Below, piece by piece: positions 51,967 through 60,263 of a DNA stretch of 64,000 bases (positions within the stretch are counted from its first letter, which is position 1; every line of letters starts with the position of its first letter). A program made the translations under genes and the position numbers. Source of the stretch: Tunturiibacter gelidiferens (GTDB lineage Bacteria > Acidobacteriota > Terriglobia > Terriglobales > Acidobacteriaceae); NCBI RefSeq assembly GCF_014201335.1, contig NZ_JACHEB010000008.1, positions 62,001 through 126,000 on the forward strand, written 5' to 3'. The notes below the pieces were generated by a model that saw only the letters and a list, made by a program, of their open reading frames with translations, was not told where the DNA came from and did no database searches.

Positions 51967-53100
51967 ATGCGATCCGTTCTTCTCCTCCTGTCCCTCGTTT
52001 TGGCGGCAACACACGCCACAAACCGCGCCTATGCTCAATGGGATATCGAAGAGTCCCACACTACCGCCAGCCTGCGCGGCATTCACAACGTCGGCGGTGG
52101 AGTTGCGTGGGCCAGCGGCACCGACGGCACCGTGCTCCGCACCGAAGACGGCGGCTATCTCTGGCAAACCTGCTCGATTCCACCCGGAGCGGAGAAGCTA
52201 GACTTCCGCGGTGTCCAGGCGTTCGACGAAAACACCGCCATCGTCGTGTCCAGCGGCCCCGGCGACCAGTCCCGCCTCTACAAAACCACCGACGGCTGCC
52301 AGACGTGGAAGCTGATGCTCACAAATCCTGATAAAGATGGTTTCTGGGACTCTTATAAACTCGATCAACGTGGACATGCTGGCATCCTGCTGGGAGATCC
52401 CGTCGCAGATCATTTCCCCTTGTGGCAAATTGATCGAGATGAATCCGCATTTCAGATTAAGCGCTTCCACAAAACACCCGAATCGCGAAATGGGGAAGCA
52501 GCGTTCGCCGCAAGCAACTCCGCCTTATTCGTCGAAGATGTTTTCTTCGACGTTTGGATTGCCACCGGAGGAGTTGGGGGAAGTCGCGTCATCAAGCGAA
52601 TTAATCATGACTTCGACTCTTTGGGGTTTGACACGTTTCCTTCACGCTTAGTCCCCATCGGGCACCATTCGGAATCTTCTGGAATCTTCAGCCTGGCGTT
52701 CCGCAGCAATCCCCAAAGTTTTGCTCACGATACCGCTTTTATTACCGGCGTTGCGGTCGGAGGCGACTACAAAAAGCCCGATGACGCTACCAACATCGCG
52801 GCCTTCACCGGAAACGGTGGAAAGACTTGGACAGCCTCCACAAAACAACCCCACGGCTACCGCTCTTCCGTGGCGTACGACGTAGGACAGAAACTCTGGA
52901 TCACCGTTGGCCCGAACGGCACTGACATCTCGACCGACGACGGGAAAAACTGGCGTCCACTTACGCCTTCATCCACTGATCCTGCCGACGCGGACAAGAA
53001 CTGGAACGCGCTATCGCTTCCTTTTGTTGTGGGTCCTCACGGACGTATCGGCCGTCTTCGCACCATCTATCAAAAGTCAACGGCAAAGAACAAGCCCTGA
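51967..53100 (+). CDS. Exported BNR/YCF48-like beta-propeller protein
   Basis: A 377-residue protein with signal peptide (LLLLSLVLAATHATNRAYAQ) and a propeller of BNR-type blades such as GIHNVGGGVAWASGTDGTVLRTEDGGYLWQTC and LYKTTDGCQTWKLML. Blades show S/T-x-D-G-G-x-x-W asp-boxes and match the HCF136/YCF48-like and sialidase-type exported propellers common in Acidobacteria. The start at ATG 51967 gives the signal peptide. In the middle third (about 52330-52800) the codon choice is noticeably less C-biased than at the ends. Function is unknown; a structural or binding role at the cell surface is likely. Confidence 0.85.
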   Translation: MRSVLLLLSLVLAATHATNRAYAQWDIEESHTTASLRGIHNVGGGVAWASGTDGTVLRTEDGGYLWQTCSIPPGAEKLDFRGVQAFDENTAIVVSSGPGDQSRLYKTTDGCQTWKLMLTNPDKDGFWDSYKLDQRGHAGILLGDPVADHFPLWQIDRDESAFQIKRFHKTPESRNGEAAFAASNSALFVEDVFFDVWIATGGVGGSRVIKRINHDFDSLGFDTFPSRLVPIGHHSESSGIFSLAFRSNPQSFAHDTAFITGVAVGGDYKKPDDATNIAAFTGNGGKTWTASTKQPHGYRSSVAYDVGQKLWITVGPNGTDISTDDGKNWRPLTPSSTDPADADKNWNALSLPFVVGPHGRIGRLRTIYQKSTAKNKP

Positions 53101-53160
53101 TCCCGCATAACCCTTGGGAATCAAGCCAGTCGCAGTAAAACCTCACGTAATTTTTAACGT

Positions 53161-54327
53161 TTATTGCTGCTGCGGAGTTGTTGGTGTCGTGCCGGTCCCC
53201 TGTGTGCCAGAGCTCGGAGAGGATCCATTTCCTGAACTTGGCGACGATCCAAAACTTGACCCTGACGAGGAACCGAAACTCGACCCCGACGAAGATCCAA
53301 ATCCTGAAGTACCTGAAGCTCCATATCCTGACGTGCCACCCGCGCCTCCCACGCCCGAGCTCATTCCGCCTGCGGAACCCAACCCCTGGTTTCCCCCGCC
53401 CATCAGACCCGCCGCCTGCTTCAGCTGCTCAATCCGAGGATCGTAGATAAATTCCCAGGTGTTGTACGACGTCTGCTCGTTCAGCACGACGATCGACGTT
53501 CCCTCCTTCGGAATTCCCACACCGACAAACGGCGCGCCGCCGACCCCAAAGCCCGAACCGGATTGACTCGCGTTTCCAGCGGCAGACCCCAGTGTGCTGT
53601 ATGAACCCGTCGTTGAGCCAGTCCCCGAGCTGTCTGTTCCGGTGGTCGCCCCACCCGCCCCGGGCGTTCCTGCACTGGGAGCTCCCGTGCCGCCGCCCGT
53701 GTTGCTGTAACCAGGCCCGGAGGAGGAGCTCGTTCCTCCTGATCCAGACGAACCTCCCAGGGTGGGAGACCCAGACCCTGACGATCCACCGAACGCACTT
53801 CCGCTCGACCCTCCAAACGCCGACCCCGAACCCGAACCCGCTGCTCCTGCGCCGATCGCTCCCGAGGAGGCCGATCCGGAAGCCGAGCCCAGCCCCGGCG
53901 CCAGGCCCGTCAGCGGCTGGCCGAATAGTCCCTTCACAGTCGTCTTCGCCTCGCCTACGTGGATCAGTCGCCAATCCGACTTCCCGGTAAATGGGTCGAC
54001 ATACTGCTGGCGCAGAAATTTCACCGGAGTGCCCTTGGCCAGAGCATCCATCGTACCGGGGTAGCTGCCCGACTTCCGGTAGTAGAGCTGGATCGCCCGA
54101 ACGTACTGATTGCCGCGATGCACCGCCTCCACCTCGCGGTCGCGCTTCAGTTCCTGAGCCATCTTCGGCGCGGCGATACCCAGCACCAGCAGAACGATGA
54201 AGATCGCAACGATCAACCCCACCAACATGAATCCCTGCTCATCATGCCGCTCCGTGCGCAGATCAGCCACCACGCCGTCAGACCAGCGGTGGCCATCAAG
54301 CCAGTATCGGAAGTCAAATCTCTTCAT
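53161..54327 (-). CDS. Atypical pseudopilin with long Gly/Ser-rich tail
   Basis: A 388-residue protein. A 30-residue basic leader ends at EQGFMLVGLIVAIFIVLLVLGIAAPKM, a class III prepilin site, but position 5 of the mature helix is Gly rather than the normal Glu. A short GspG-like globular part follows (EAVHRGNQYVRAIQLYYRKSGSYPGTMDAL, YVDPFTGKSDWRLIHVG). Then come two Gly/Ser/Thr low-complexity tracts either side of a conserved-looking segment (VGVGIPKEGTSIVVLNEQTSYNTWEFIYDPRIEQLKQAAG). ATG 54327 has GAGGTAG at the right distance, so it is favoured over a TTG overlapping the upstream gene. It closes the pilMNOP-like operon. Surface or periplasmic role likely; the tail is unique. Confidence 0.82.
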   Translation of the reverse strand: MKRFDFRYWLDGHRWSDGVVADLRTERHDEQGFMLVGLIVAIFIVLLVLGIAAPKMAQELKRDREVEAVHRGNQYVRAIQLYYRKSGSYPGTMDALAKGTPVKFLRQQYVDPFTGKSDWRLIHVGEAKTTVKGLFGQPLTGLAPGLGSASGSASSGAIGAGAAGSGSGSAFGGSSGSAFGGSSGSGSPTLGGSSGSGGTSSSSGPGYSNTGGGTGAPSAGTPGAGGATTGTDSSGTGSTTGSYSTLGSAAGNASQSGSGFGVGGAPFVGVGIPKEGTSIVVLNEQTSYNTWEFIYDPRIEQLKQAAGLMGGGNQGLGSAGGMSSGVGGAGGTSGYGASGTSGFGSSSGSSFGSSSGSSFGSSPSSGNGSSPSSGTQGTGTTPTTPQQQ

Positions 54328-54353
54328 CGCGTCTACCTCAAGCGCCGACCGTC

Positions 54354-54986
54354 TCAATGCGACAGCAGCGGCAGGGTCTGCTTATTATTATTCGCCATAT
54401 CCTCCACCAGCACTGAGTTGGCCGACACCGTCACAACCCTATACTTCCGTTGGACAATATCGCCATCGGAGGCGAGGAAGACGTCCTCCCCGTGCAACAG
54501 AAACGCTCTGCGTTTTCCATCCGCTCCGGTCGCCGTCCCAAAAAACTTCAGGTCGATCGGTGGCGGCGGTGGTGGACCCGGCGGTGGCGGTGGGGGCCCC
54601 GGCGGCGGAGCCTTCTCCTTCCGCACCGGCACAATTGGCTTCGGAATATCGACCGGCTCCGAGCTCGCGGAAAAGATATTCCGTCCGCCACCCGAGTAGA
54701 CCAGTGACTCCGTCACCAGCATCGCGTCCATCCGCAGCGTCGGATCAAGCTGCGCTGAAGTTGTTCCAAGCTTTTTGGCCGCGGCGCCAGCGATATTGCC
54801 TGAGGGAATCGCAACGACGGCTCCCGCAGCAGGAGCAGACCTCGCAGGAGCGGTCACCACGACGGGCGGCGCTACCGGCGCAGGGCTGTCGTCGCGCAGC
54901 TCGTAGTACAAAACTCCAGCCGCAACCAGCACGAACGCAGCAACCGCGCCGCCTTTCTTCTGTTGATCCGCAGTCAGCCGTATCAT
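54354..54986 (-). CDS. PilP/GspC-like secretion-complex protein with polyproline linker
   Basis: A 210-residue bitopic protein: short cytosolic start, TM (GGAVAAFVLVAAGVLYYEL), an Ala/Pro-rich linker, a segment ending YSGGGRNIFSASSEP, a hexaproline-type linker (GPPPPPPGPPPPPP), and a compact C-terminal beta-domain (LKFFGTATGADGKRRAFLLHGEDVFLASDGDIVQRKYRVV) like the HR domain of PilP/GspC. In such systems it links the inner-membrane assembly complex to the secretin. Its position in the series, ATGA-type overlapping ends with both neighbours, supports this. Sequence identity to PilP is weak, so the role rests on layout. Confidence 0.65.
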   Translation of the reverse strand: MIRLTADQQKKGGAVAAFVLVAAGVLYYELRDDSPAPVAPPVVVTAPARSAPAAGAVVAIPSGNIAGAAAKKLGTTSAQLDPTLRMDAMLVTESLVYSGGGRNIFSASSEPVDIPKPIVPVRKEKAPPPGPPPPPPGPPPPPPIDLKFFGTATGADGKRRAFLLHGEDVFLASDGDIVQRKYRVVTVSANSVLVEDMANNNKQTLPLLSH

Positions 54987-55684
54987 CGCTGGCCTCCAGC
55001 CTCTGGATTTTCAGAAGAGCTGTCGGCAGCCTTCTTTTCCTCCGCACCCGCCACAATCTTGTCCGAGCTTTCCGTCCCCACCGGCGATCGCAGATACGTC
55101 GTCAGCCGAAGCCGCAGCCCCACTGTCCCGCTTTGCTGGCCAGTCAACGTAAGCCCGCTGATCAGGAAAAACATCTTGTCCCGCTCGAGCGAGTTGATAA
55201 AGACCACTAGCGGCCGATAGTCTCCGCTAAGGCTCGCATCCATCCGCGCTTCGGTCAGCGCCCCCGCGGTTCCATCCATCACGGGCGAGTACGCGTACTG
55301 CACCCGCGTCAGCTTCACACCCTGCTTTTTCGCCAACGCGCCCAACTCTCCGGCTACCTCAGAGTTCGCAAACGGCAATCGCTCCTTATAAAACTTGTCG
55401 GCATCTTTGGTAGCCTGCGCGAGCTTCTCATCAAGTCCCTCGAGTGGCTGTCTCGCAATCTCCGCCGTCTTCATCTGCACCGTCTGGTCCGCCAACGCAG
55501 CAGCGTTCTGGTTGTTCGCCGCGCGCCACGCAAACGCCATATGCGCCAGCAGGTAGAGATTCACGAGCCCGAACGCCACCGCTCCGGCGATATGAAAGTT
55601 CTTCAGCGTACCCAGCCGGCTCGCCTTCTCGGCCCATTGCTTCGCCGCCACTGCAGTCCGCTTCTTCTCGGCTACTGTCGTCAT
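54983..55684 (-). CDS. PilO/GspM-like inner-membrane protein
   Basis: A 233-residue bitopic protein. The single TM near residue 35-50 (FGLVNLYLLAHMAFAW) follows a basic start, then a coiled coil (LADQTVQMKTAEIARQPLEGLDEKLAQATKDADKFY) and a ferredoxin-like beta-alpha-beta domain (VAGELGALAKKQGVKLTRVQYAY; YRPLVVFINSLERDKMFFLI). This is the PilO layout. With PilN it forms the cytoplasmic-membrane alignment complex. Start and stop codons overlap with both neighbours. Confidence 0.8.
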   Translation of the reverse strand: MTTVAEKKRTAVAAKQWAEKASRLGTLKNFHIAGAVAFGLVNLYLLAHMAFAWRAANNQNAAALADQTVQMKTAEIARQPLEGLDEKLAQATKDADKFYKERLPFANSEVAGELGALAKKQGVKLTRVQYAYSPVMDGTAGALTEARMDASLSGDYRPLVVFINSLERDKMFFLISGLTLTGQQSGTVGLRLRLTTYLRSPVGTESSDKIVAGAEEKKAADSSSENPEAGGQR

Positions 55685-56442
55685 CGCGCCGCTCCCTTCT
55701 GCGCCGGAGCTTTCACCGCACCAGCTCCGGGGAGCGCACTCTTCGGTGTCGTCCTCTTCTTCTTCACCGCGCCCGTATCACCCTCCGTCGCATCGCCCTT
55801 GTCCTTCTTGTCCTTCTTGTCCTTCGCGGCGACAGCTTTCACAGGCTTTTCCGGCAGCGGATTATACCCACTCAGTACATCGAACTGAACCGCCCCAGGA
55901 GCCGTCAGCTGCGCAGCATTTCGGTTTCCCTCCTGCGTCTGCGCCTGCTCCGACGCCAACCGTGGCGAAAGGAATCGCTGCGATGTCTCAAGATTCCTCA
56001 CCAGTTGCACAGCCTTCTCGCGATCCCCGCTCACGCGCAGCCGAATATTTACGTCGCCTTCCTTCGAAATCACCGGATCGATGCTCGTCACCTGAACACC
56101 TGCGGGCAGCACCTTCTCAAGGTCCATCATCACAGCTGTCCAGCTGAAGCTCTTCTCCGCAAACGCAGCATTCAGAAAACGCGATCGCTCAAGCACCGCC
56201 ATATTCTGCGGTTGCCGCATCCTTGCCTCATTCGCCATGCGCTCCTGCTGATACCGCTGCGTCTTCGCCTTCAGCGCAGCCATCTGCGCCTGCGCTACCC
56301 TGGCCTTCGCATTCAGCGAGTGCAGCGCAAACCACAGTCCCACCGCCAGCAACGCCAGCACCACCATCGCCAGCCGCAGCTTTGCAAACAGCGGCCTCAG
56401 TTCAATAAACGGTCTATTCGCGAGATTGACAGAGATCCGCAT
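55681..56442 (-). CDS. PilN/GspL-C-like inner-membrane protein
   Basis: A 253-residue bitopic protein. It starts MRISVNLANRPF, which is the PilN motif that docks into PilM, then a TM (LRLAMVVLALLAVGLWFAL), a coiled-coil (AQAQMAALKAKTQRYQQERMANEA) and a beta-rich domain (FSWTAVMMDLEKVLPAGVQVTSIDPVISKEGDVNIRLRV). The C-terminal ~70 residues are Lys/Ala/Pro-rich (KDKKDKKDKGD), an extension not usual in PilN. The start overlaps the last base of pilM, so translation is coupled. Confidence 0.82.
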   Translation of the reverse strand: MRISVNLANRPFIELRPLFAKLRLAMVVLALLAVGLWFALHSLNAKARVAQAQMAALKAKTQRYQQERMANEARMRQPQNMAVLERSRFLNAAFAEKSFSWTAVMMDLEKVLPAGVQVTSIDPVISKEGDVNIRLRVSGDREKAVQLVRNLETSQRFLSPRLASEQAQTQEGNRNAAQLTAPGAVQFDVLSGYNPLPEKPVKAVAAKDKKDKKDKGDATEGDTGAVKKKRTTPKSALPGAGAVKAPAQKGAAR

Positions 56443-57572
56443 CAGTTCTTCAGAGCTCCCCGGACGCCGGCCAGCCAGCCTCGCGGCACACTCGCCGTCA
56501 CTGCTCCCGCTTCCATCATTCCTGCGTCCACCAACTCGCGCACCCGCAGACCCTCCAGCCCGTACTCCCCCGCCTCCGCCAGCGTGTCTGCACCGAGCGT
56601 GCCCGCAACCAGCAGCTGTTCGGGAGCGGTCTGAAGCGAGTCTTCAAAATACGCCGCCGCCACACTCACCGCCTGCGCCACCTCGCGTGCTGCCGCCTGA
56701 GCCTCAATGTGCCGCACCAATGCGGTCCCCAACATCGAGGGTGGCATCTCACTGTGCGCATCGAAGCGATCCCATCCGCCCGGCCCCAAGGGCTCCTGCT
56801 GTGCCCACTCCTGCGCCGAACTCTCCCGATCCACCAAAGGAATCGAGGTCTCGACAAGTTCAATCGGCGCAACTGCGTTCGGCCCCGCGCCCATATCGAC
56901 CGAGCGATGCAGCAGCAGAACTCCCGCCTGCACAATCGCCGTCGTCACTGAACCCAATCCCGCATTGACCACCAGCACTGGCGATGTGGTTTCATCAAGC
57001 CCCGCCAGCGCCGCCAACGTACTCGGAAGCACCGCGCCTGGCAGATATCCCGCCGCAAGCACCATGGCCTCATACTCCTCAAGCACAGCCTTCGGGATCG
57101 CAACTGCAAGCAGCTTGATGGTTCCCTTCTCGTTCGACATCACCTGATAGCTCACCATCGCATCATCCGCGTCGAACGGCAGCAGCTTCTTCAAGCGAAA
57201 ACGCACCAGAGGCAACGCCTCAACTGTCTTGGTCGGCAGTTGATCGAAATCGAGAAAAAGCACCCGCACCGCGGAGTCCGGCACCACCAGCGTCACATCC
57301 CGCAGACGACCCGCACCACGCTCGGCGCGATCCGACGATCCACGCCCCGAAACTGCATCGAGTGCCTTGCGCACCGCCAACGACACGCACGTCTTATCGA
57401 CGACGTTGCCGGGCTTCAATCCAGGCGCCAGCGCACCACTAGCTAAATCCACCCGCGCCACCGACGTCAACAGAGCAGCCGCATCCTCGGCCCGCGCCGC
57501 CACTACGCCCTCTGCGCGAACCTCAACCGCCAGCCGCGGCCGCGTGCCCAATGTCTTCGGTAAAATTTCCAT
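56442..57572 (-). CDS. PilM-like actin-fold assembly protein
   Basis: A 376-residue cytosolic protein with an actin/FtsA-like fold. Recognisable blocks are the N-terminal RLAVEVRAEGVVAARAE (phosphate-1-like), LVVPDSAVRVLFLDFDQLP, FRLKKLLPFDADDAMVSYQVM (the subdomain 1C region of PilM), and the nucleotide-2 strand SPVLVVNAGLGSVTTAIVQAG. PilM binds the N-terminal peptide of PilN, which is encoded immediately downstream and has that peptide. In this genome the PilB-type ATPase gene is 87 bases upstream. The set lacks secretin (pilQ) in the window. Confidence 0.8.
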   Translation of the reverse strand: MEILPKTLGTRPRLAVEVRAEGVVAARAEDAAALLTSVARVDLASGALAPGLKPGNVVDKTCVSLAVRKALDAVSGRGSSDRAERGAGRLRDVTLVVPDSAVRVLFLDFDQLPTKTVEALPLVRFRLKKLLPFDADDAMVSYQVMSNEKGTIKLLAVAIPKAVLEEYEAMVLAAGYLPGAVLPSTLAALAGLDETTSPVLVVNAGLGSVTTAIVQAGVLLLHRSVDMGAGPNAVAPIELVETSIPLVDRESSAQEWAQQEPLGPGGWDRFDAHSEMPPSMLGTALVRHIEAQAAAREVAQAVSVAAAYFEDSLQTAPEQLLVAGTLGADTLAEAGEYGLEGLRVRELVDAGMMEAGAVTASVPRGWLAGVRGALKN

Positions 57573-57659
57573 TCCGTCCTAGACTACCTTGCTCTATCGA
57601 TTGACACTACGTCACCATCATGGTGCGCGCAGCGGCAAATCGTGTTCTCCCGGCCCGCT

Positions 57660-59294
57660 CTACCGTCCCGCCTCAATAAACGTAACCTTATTGATCTCGC
57701 GCAACGTAGTAATGCCGTCCCGCACACGCTCCAACGCCGAATCGCGCAGGAACGCCATGCCCTTCTCTTTGGCCTTCTTACGAATCTCGCTTCCCGGCTT
57801 CTTCGCCAGCAACATCTCGCGGATCTCGTCATCCAGCTCCAGCAGTTCGTGAATCGCCGACCGACCGCGAAATCCCGTTCCCCCGCACTCGATACATCCA
57901 GGTCCTTCGCGGAAGTTGAACCCACGCCACTCATGCAGATCCAATCCGCTTGCCAGCAACTCCGCGTCACTGTAGTGCACATCTCTCACGCAAAATTCAC
58001 ACACCTGCCGCACCAACCGCTGCGCCAGAATACAGTTCAACGCCGAAACAAAGTTGTAGGGCTCAACACCCATGTTCAAGAACCGTCCCAAAACGTCGAC
58101 CACGTTGTTCGCGTGCACCGTTGTAAACACAAGGTGTCCCGTCAGCGCCGAGTTGATCGCAATCTGCGCGGTCTCCGCATCGCGGATCTCACCGACCAGA
58201 ATCTTGTCCGGGTCATGACGCAGAATAGAACGCAATCCACGCGCAAACGTCAGCCCCTTCTTCTCGTTCACCGGAATCTGCGTGATGCCGCGAATCTGAT
58301 ACTCCACCGGGTCTTCGATCGTGATGATCTTATCTTCTTCAGATTTGATCTCGTTCAACGCCGCATAAAGAGTCGTCGTCTTACCCGACCCCGTCGGTCC
58401 TGTCACCAGCACCATGCCGTACGGCTCTTTGATGTAACGCCTGAACCGCTCAAGGTCTTTCGCCGCGAAGCCCACGACATCCAATGAAAGTTTCGTGAAC
58501 TTTTCAGACATCGATTCTTTATCAAGCACACGTAACACAGCGTTCTCGCCATGCACCGTCGGCATAATCGACACACGAAAATCGATCAGCCTGCCCTTGT
58601 ACCGAACGCGAAAACGTCCGTCCTGCGGCACGCGGCGCTCGGCAATATCCAGCTCGCTCATAACCTTGATACGCGACAGAATCGTCTGATGATGCTCGCG
58701 TGCAATCGGTGCCATCGCCTGCTGCAGCACACCGTCAATGCGGTACTTCACCAGCAGCGAATCATCGAATGTCTCAAGGTGAATATCCGAGGCGCGCCGC
58801 TCCAGCGCAGTAAATATAGTGGTATCAACAAGTCTTATGATCGGCGAGATATCATCTTCGCTCGTCAGCCGCTCGATCGAGATATTCGAGTCCTGGTTGT
58901 CGTCTCCTGACAACACATCGAACGCAAGCCCTTCGCTTGCCTCGTCGAGCACACGCTGGCTCTGCTCGGTCTTCTTCAGTAGCTCCGTGATCTGGCTCAG
59001 TGTCGCCACCCGCGTCACCAGCCTCTGGCCCAGCAGCCCCGAAATTTCGTCCAGCACCATCAACTTCGAGGGATCGGACACCGCAATCGCGAGCTTGCCC
59101 TCCATCTGCTCCAGCGGCACGAAGTTATACCGGAACATCATGTCCACGGGCACGCTCTTGAACAGCTCATGCGAGATCTTGAAGTTCTTCAGGTCCACAA
59201 AATCAGCGCGATAGCGACGTGCCAGCAGCTGCGCCCGCTCCGTCTCGCCCATTCCCGCTTCATTGATCGGTATTGCCAACGGTGCCATTGCCAT
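57660..59294 (-). CDS. Type II secretion/type IV pilus assembly ATPase (GspE/PilB)
   Basis: A 544-residue hexameric ATPase. An MshEN-like N-terminal domain (about 1-140) is followed by the GspE core: RYRIDGVLQQAMAP, MPTVHGENAVLRVLD, Walker A GPTGSGKTTTLYAALN at about 298, the Asp-box ITIEDPVEYQI, Walker-B-type ILVGEIRDAETAQIA and His-box TGHLVFTTVHANN. A Cys4 zinc site (CEFCVRDVHYS and CIECGGTGFRGR) precedes the C-terminal helices. It powers pseudopilus or pilus assembly. The start at 59294 begins MAMAPLAIP, and GGGAG lies upstream; a further ATG at 59327 is possible. It heads the pilM-pilN-pilO operon. Confidence 0.95.
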   Translation of the reverse strand: MAMAPLAIPINEAGMGETERAQLLARRYRADFVDLKNFKISHELFKSVPVDMMFRYNFVPLEQMEGKLAIAVSDPSKLMVLDEISGLLGQRLVTRVATLSQITELLKKTEQSQRVLDEASEGLAFDVLSGDDNQDSNISIERLTSEDDISPIIRLVDTTIFTALERRASDIHLETFDDSLLVKYRIDGVLQQAMAPIAREHHQTILSRIKVMSELDIAERRVPQDGRFRVRYKGRLIDFRVSIMPTVHGENAVLRVLDKESMSEKFTKLSLDVVGFAAKDLERFRRYIKEPYGMVLVTGPTGSGKTTTLYAALNEIKSEEDKIITIEDPVEYQIRGITQIPVNEKKGLTFARGLRSILRHDPDKILVGEIRDAETAQIAINSALTGHLVFTTVHANNVVDVLGRFLNMGVEPYNFVSALNCILAQRLVRQVCEFCVRDVHYSDAELLASGLDLHEWRGFNFREGPGCIECGGTGFRGRSAIHELLELDDEIREMLLAKKPGSEIRKKAKEKGMAFLRDSALERVRDGITTLREINKVTFIEAGR

Positions 59295-59523
59295 ATTCGT
59301 AAGACTCCCTTTGCATCCAACCGTCACTCACACCTTCGCGTCATTCACGGTGCGTTCAAACGATCTTCTTTAGTGCTAATCCCGCCACTACCTGGGCCGG
59401 AATCCGCCGAAGACGAAAACATCCGTCCAATCTTCTATTATTCAGCAAAATCACCTCTTATGGTATTCTCCGCGCAACCGCCTTTGGCCTCACATATGTA
59501 CGTCTTTTGGAGGACCCAGCAGA

Positions 59524-60087
59524 ATGAGCACTTACCCACCGACCCTGTCCGCTCTCGCCCCCAAGGCCATCAACTGGTCCATCGCCCTCAGCATTCTGCT
59601 CATTCTTGCTGGTCTCGTCGCCGTCATGATTCCACCGTTCTCCGGCTTGGCCGTAACGCTCATCTTTGCCTGGGCCATGATCGTCAGTGGAATCACCCAC
59701 TTCGTCTTCGCCTTCAAGACCCACACCACAGGCGGCGTGCTCTGGGAACTGCTGGTCGGCGCGATCTATCTCTTTACTGGCGTCTATCTGCTCCTGCACC
59801 CGCTCGACGCCCTCATCGTCCTTACCCTGATTCTCGCCGTCTACCTGGTTTTTGAAGGAATCGTTGAGATCATCCAGTCTTTCCAGCTTCGCCCCCGCCA
59901 TGGCGCCGGCTGGCTTCTCTTCGACGGTGTCATCACCCTGATCCTCGCGATTATGATTTGGCGCTCCTGGCCTGCGAGCACTGTCTGGGTCATCGGAACG
60001 CTGGTCGGCATTAGCATGATCTTCAGCGGCTTCTCCCGCCTCATGCTGTCGCTCGCCGCAAAACGCGCTCTCAATCAGTCACTCTGA
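59524..60087 (+). CDS. HdeD-family membrane protein
   Basis: A 187-residue protein with six TM segments in three helical hairpins, matching the HdeD/DUF308 family: NWSIALSILLILAGLVAVMIPPFSGLAVTL, then WAMIVSGITHFVFAFKTH and LLVGAIYLFTGVYLLLHPL. HdeD aids acid resistance in E. coli at high cell density; the general role in other bacteria is not known. It lies in the 2.4-kb insertion between the GspE and GspF genes, against their direction. A nested inverted repeat follows its stop. Confidence 0.9.
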   Translation: MSTYPPTLSALAPKAINWSIALSILLILAGLVAVMIPPFSGLAVTLIFAWAMIVSGITHFVFAFKTHTTGGVLWELLVGAIYLFTGVYLLLHPLDALIVLTLILAVYLVFEGIVEIIQSFQLRPRHGAGWLLFDGVITLILAIMIWRSWPASTVWVIGTLVGISMIFSGFSRLMLSLAAKRALNQSL

Positions 60088-60106
60088 AAGACCTCCTGCG
60101 CGGAGG

Positions 60107-60237
60107 GCGGTCACTTCGTGACGCGTATACCGGGGGCATCCCATGCGACTAGAGCCCTCCCGCTGGTCGGGATCAAATCCAGTTGCCGACCAACGGGAGG
60201 CCAAGTCGAAGCGGTATATAAGTCACGAAGTGACCGC
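60107..60237. repeat. Nested long inverted repeat (cruciform/foldback element)
   Basis: Three successive arms nest in one 131-base foldback. Outer: GCGGTCACTTCGTGAC (60107-60122) with GTCACGAAGTGACCGC (60222-60237), a perfect 16-bp match. Middle: TATACCG (60126-60132) with CGGTATA (60212-60218). Inner: CCTCCCGCTGGTCGG (60156-60170) with CCGACCAACGGGAGG (60186-60200), one mismatch. The outer arm is itself palindromic. It could be a bidirectional terminator, a REP-type mobile element or a structured RNA. Confidence 0.85.
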
Positions 60238-60263
60238 CGCACGCGCAGTGCGCCTTTATTCTT

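Noticed and set aside
53114-53446. A + strand Pro/Asp/Glu-rich frame at the end of the pseudopilin gene
   Set aside because: It is the complement of the Gly/Ser-rich tail; the repeats make any frame look patterned.
57642-58487. A 281-codon + strand frame opposite the PilB/GspE ATPase
   Set aside because: Antisense to clear Walker and zinc motifs of the ATPase.
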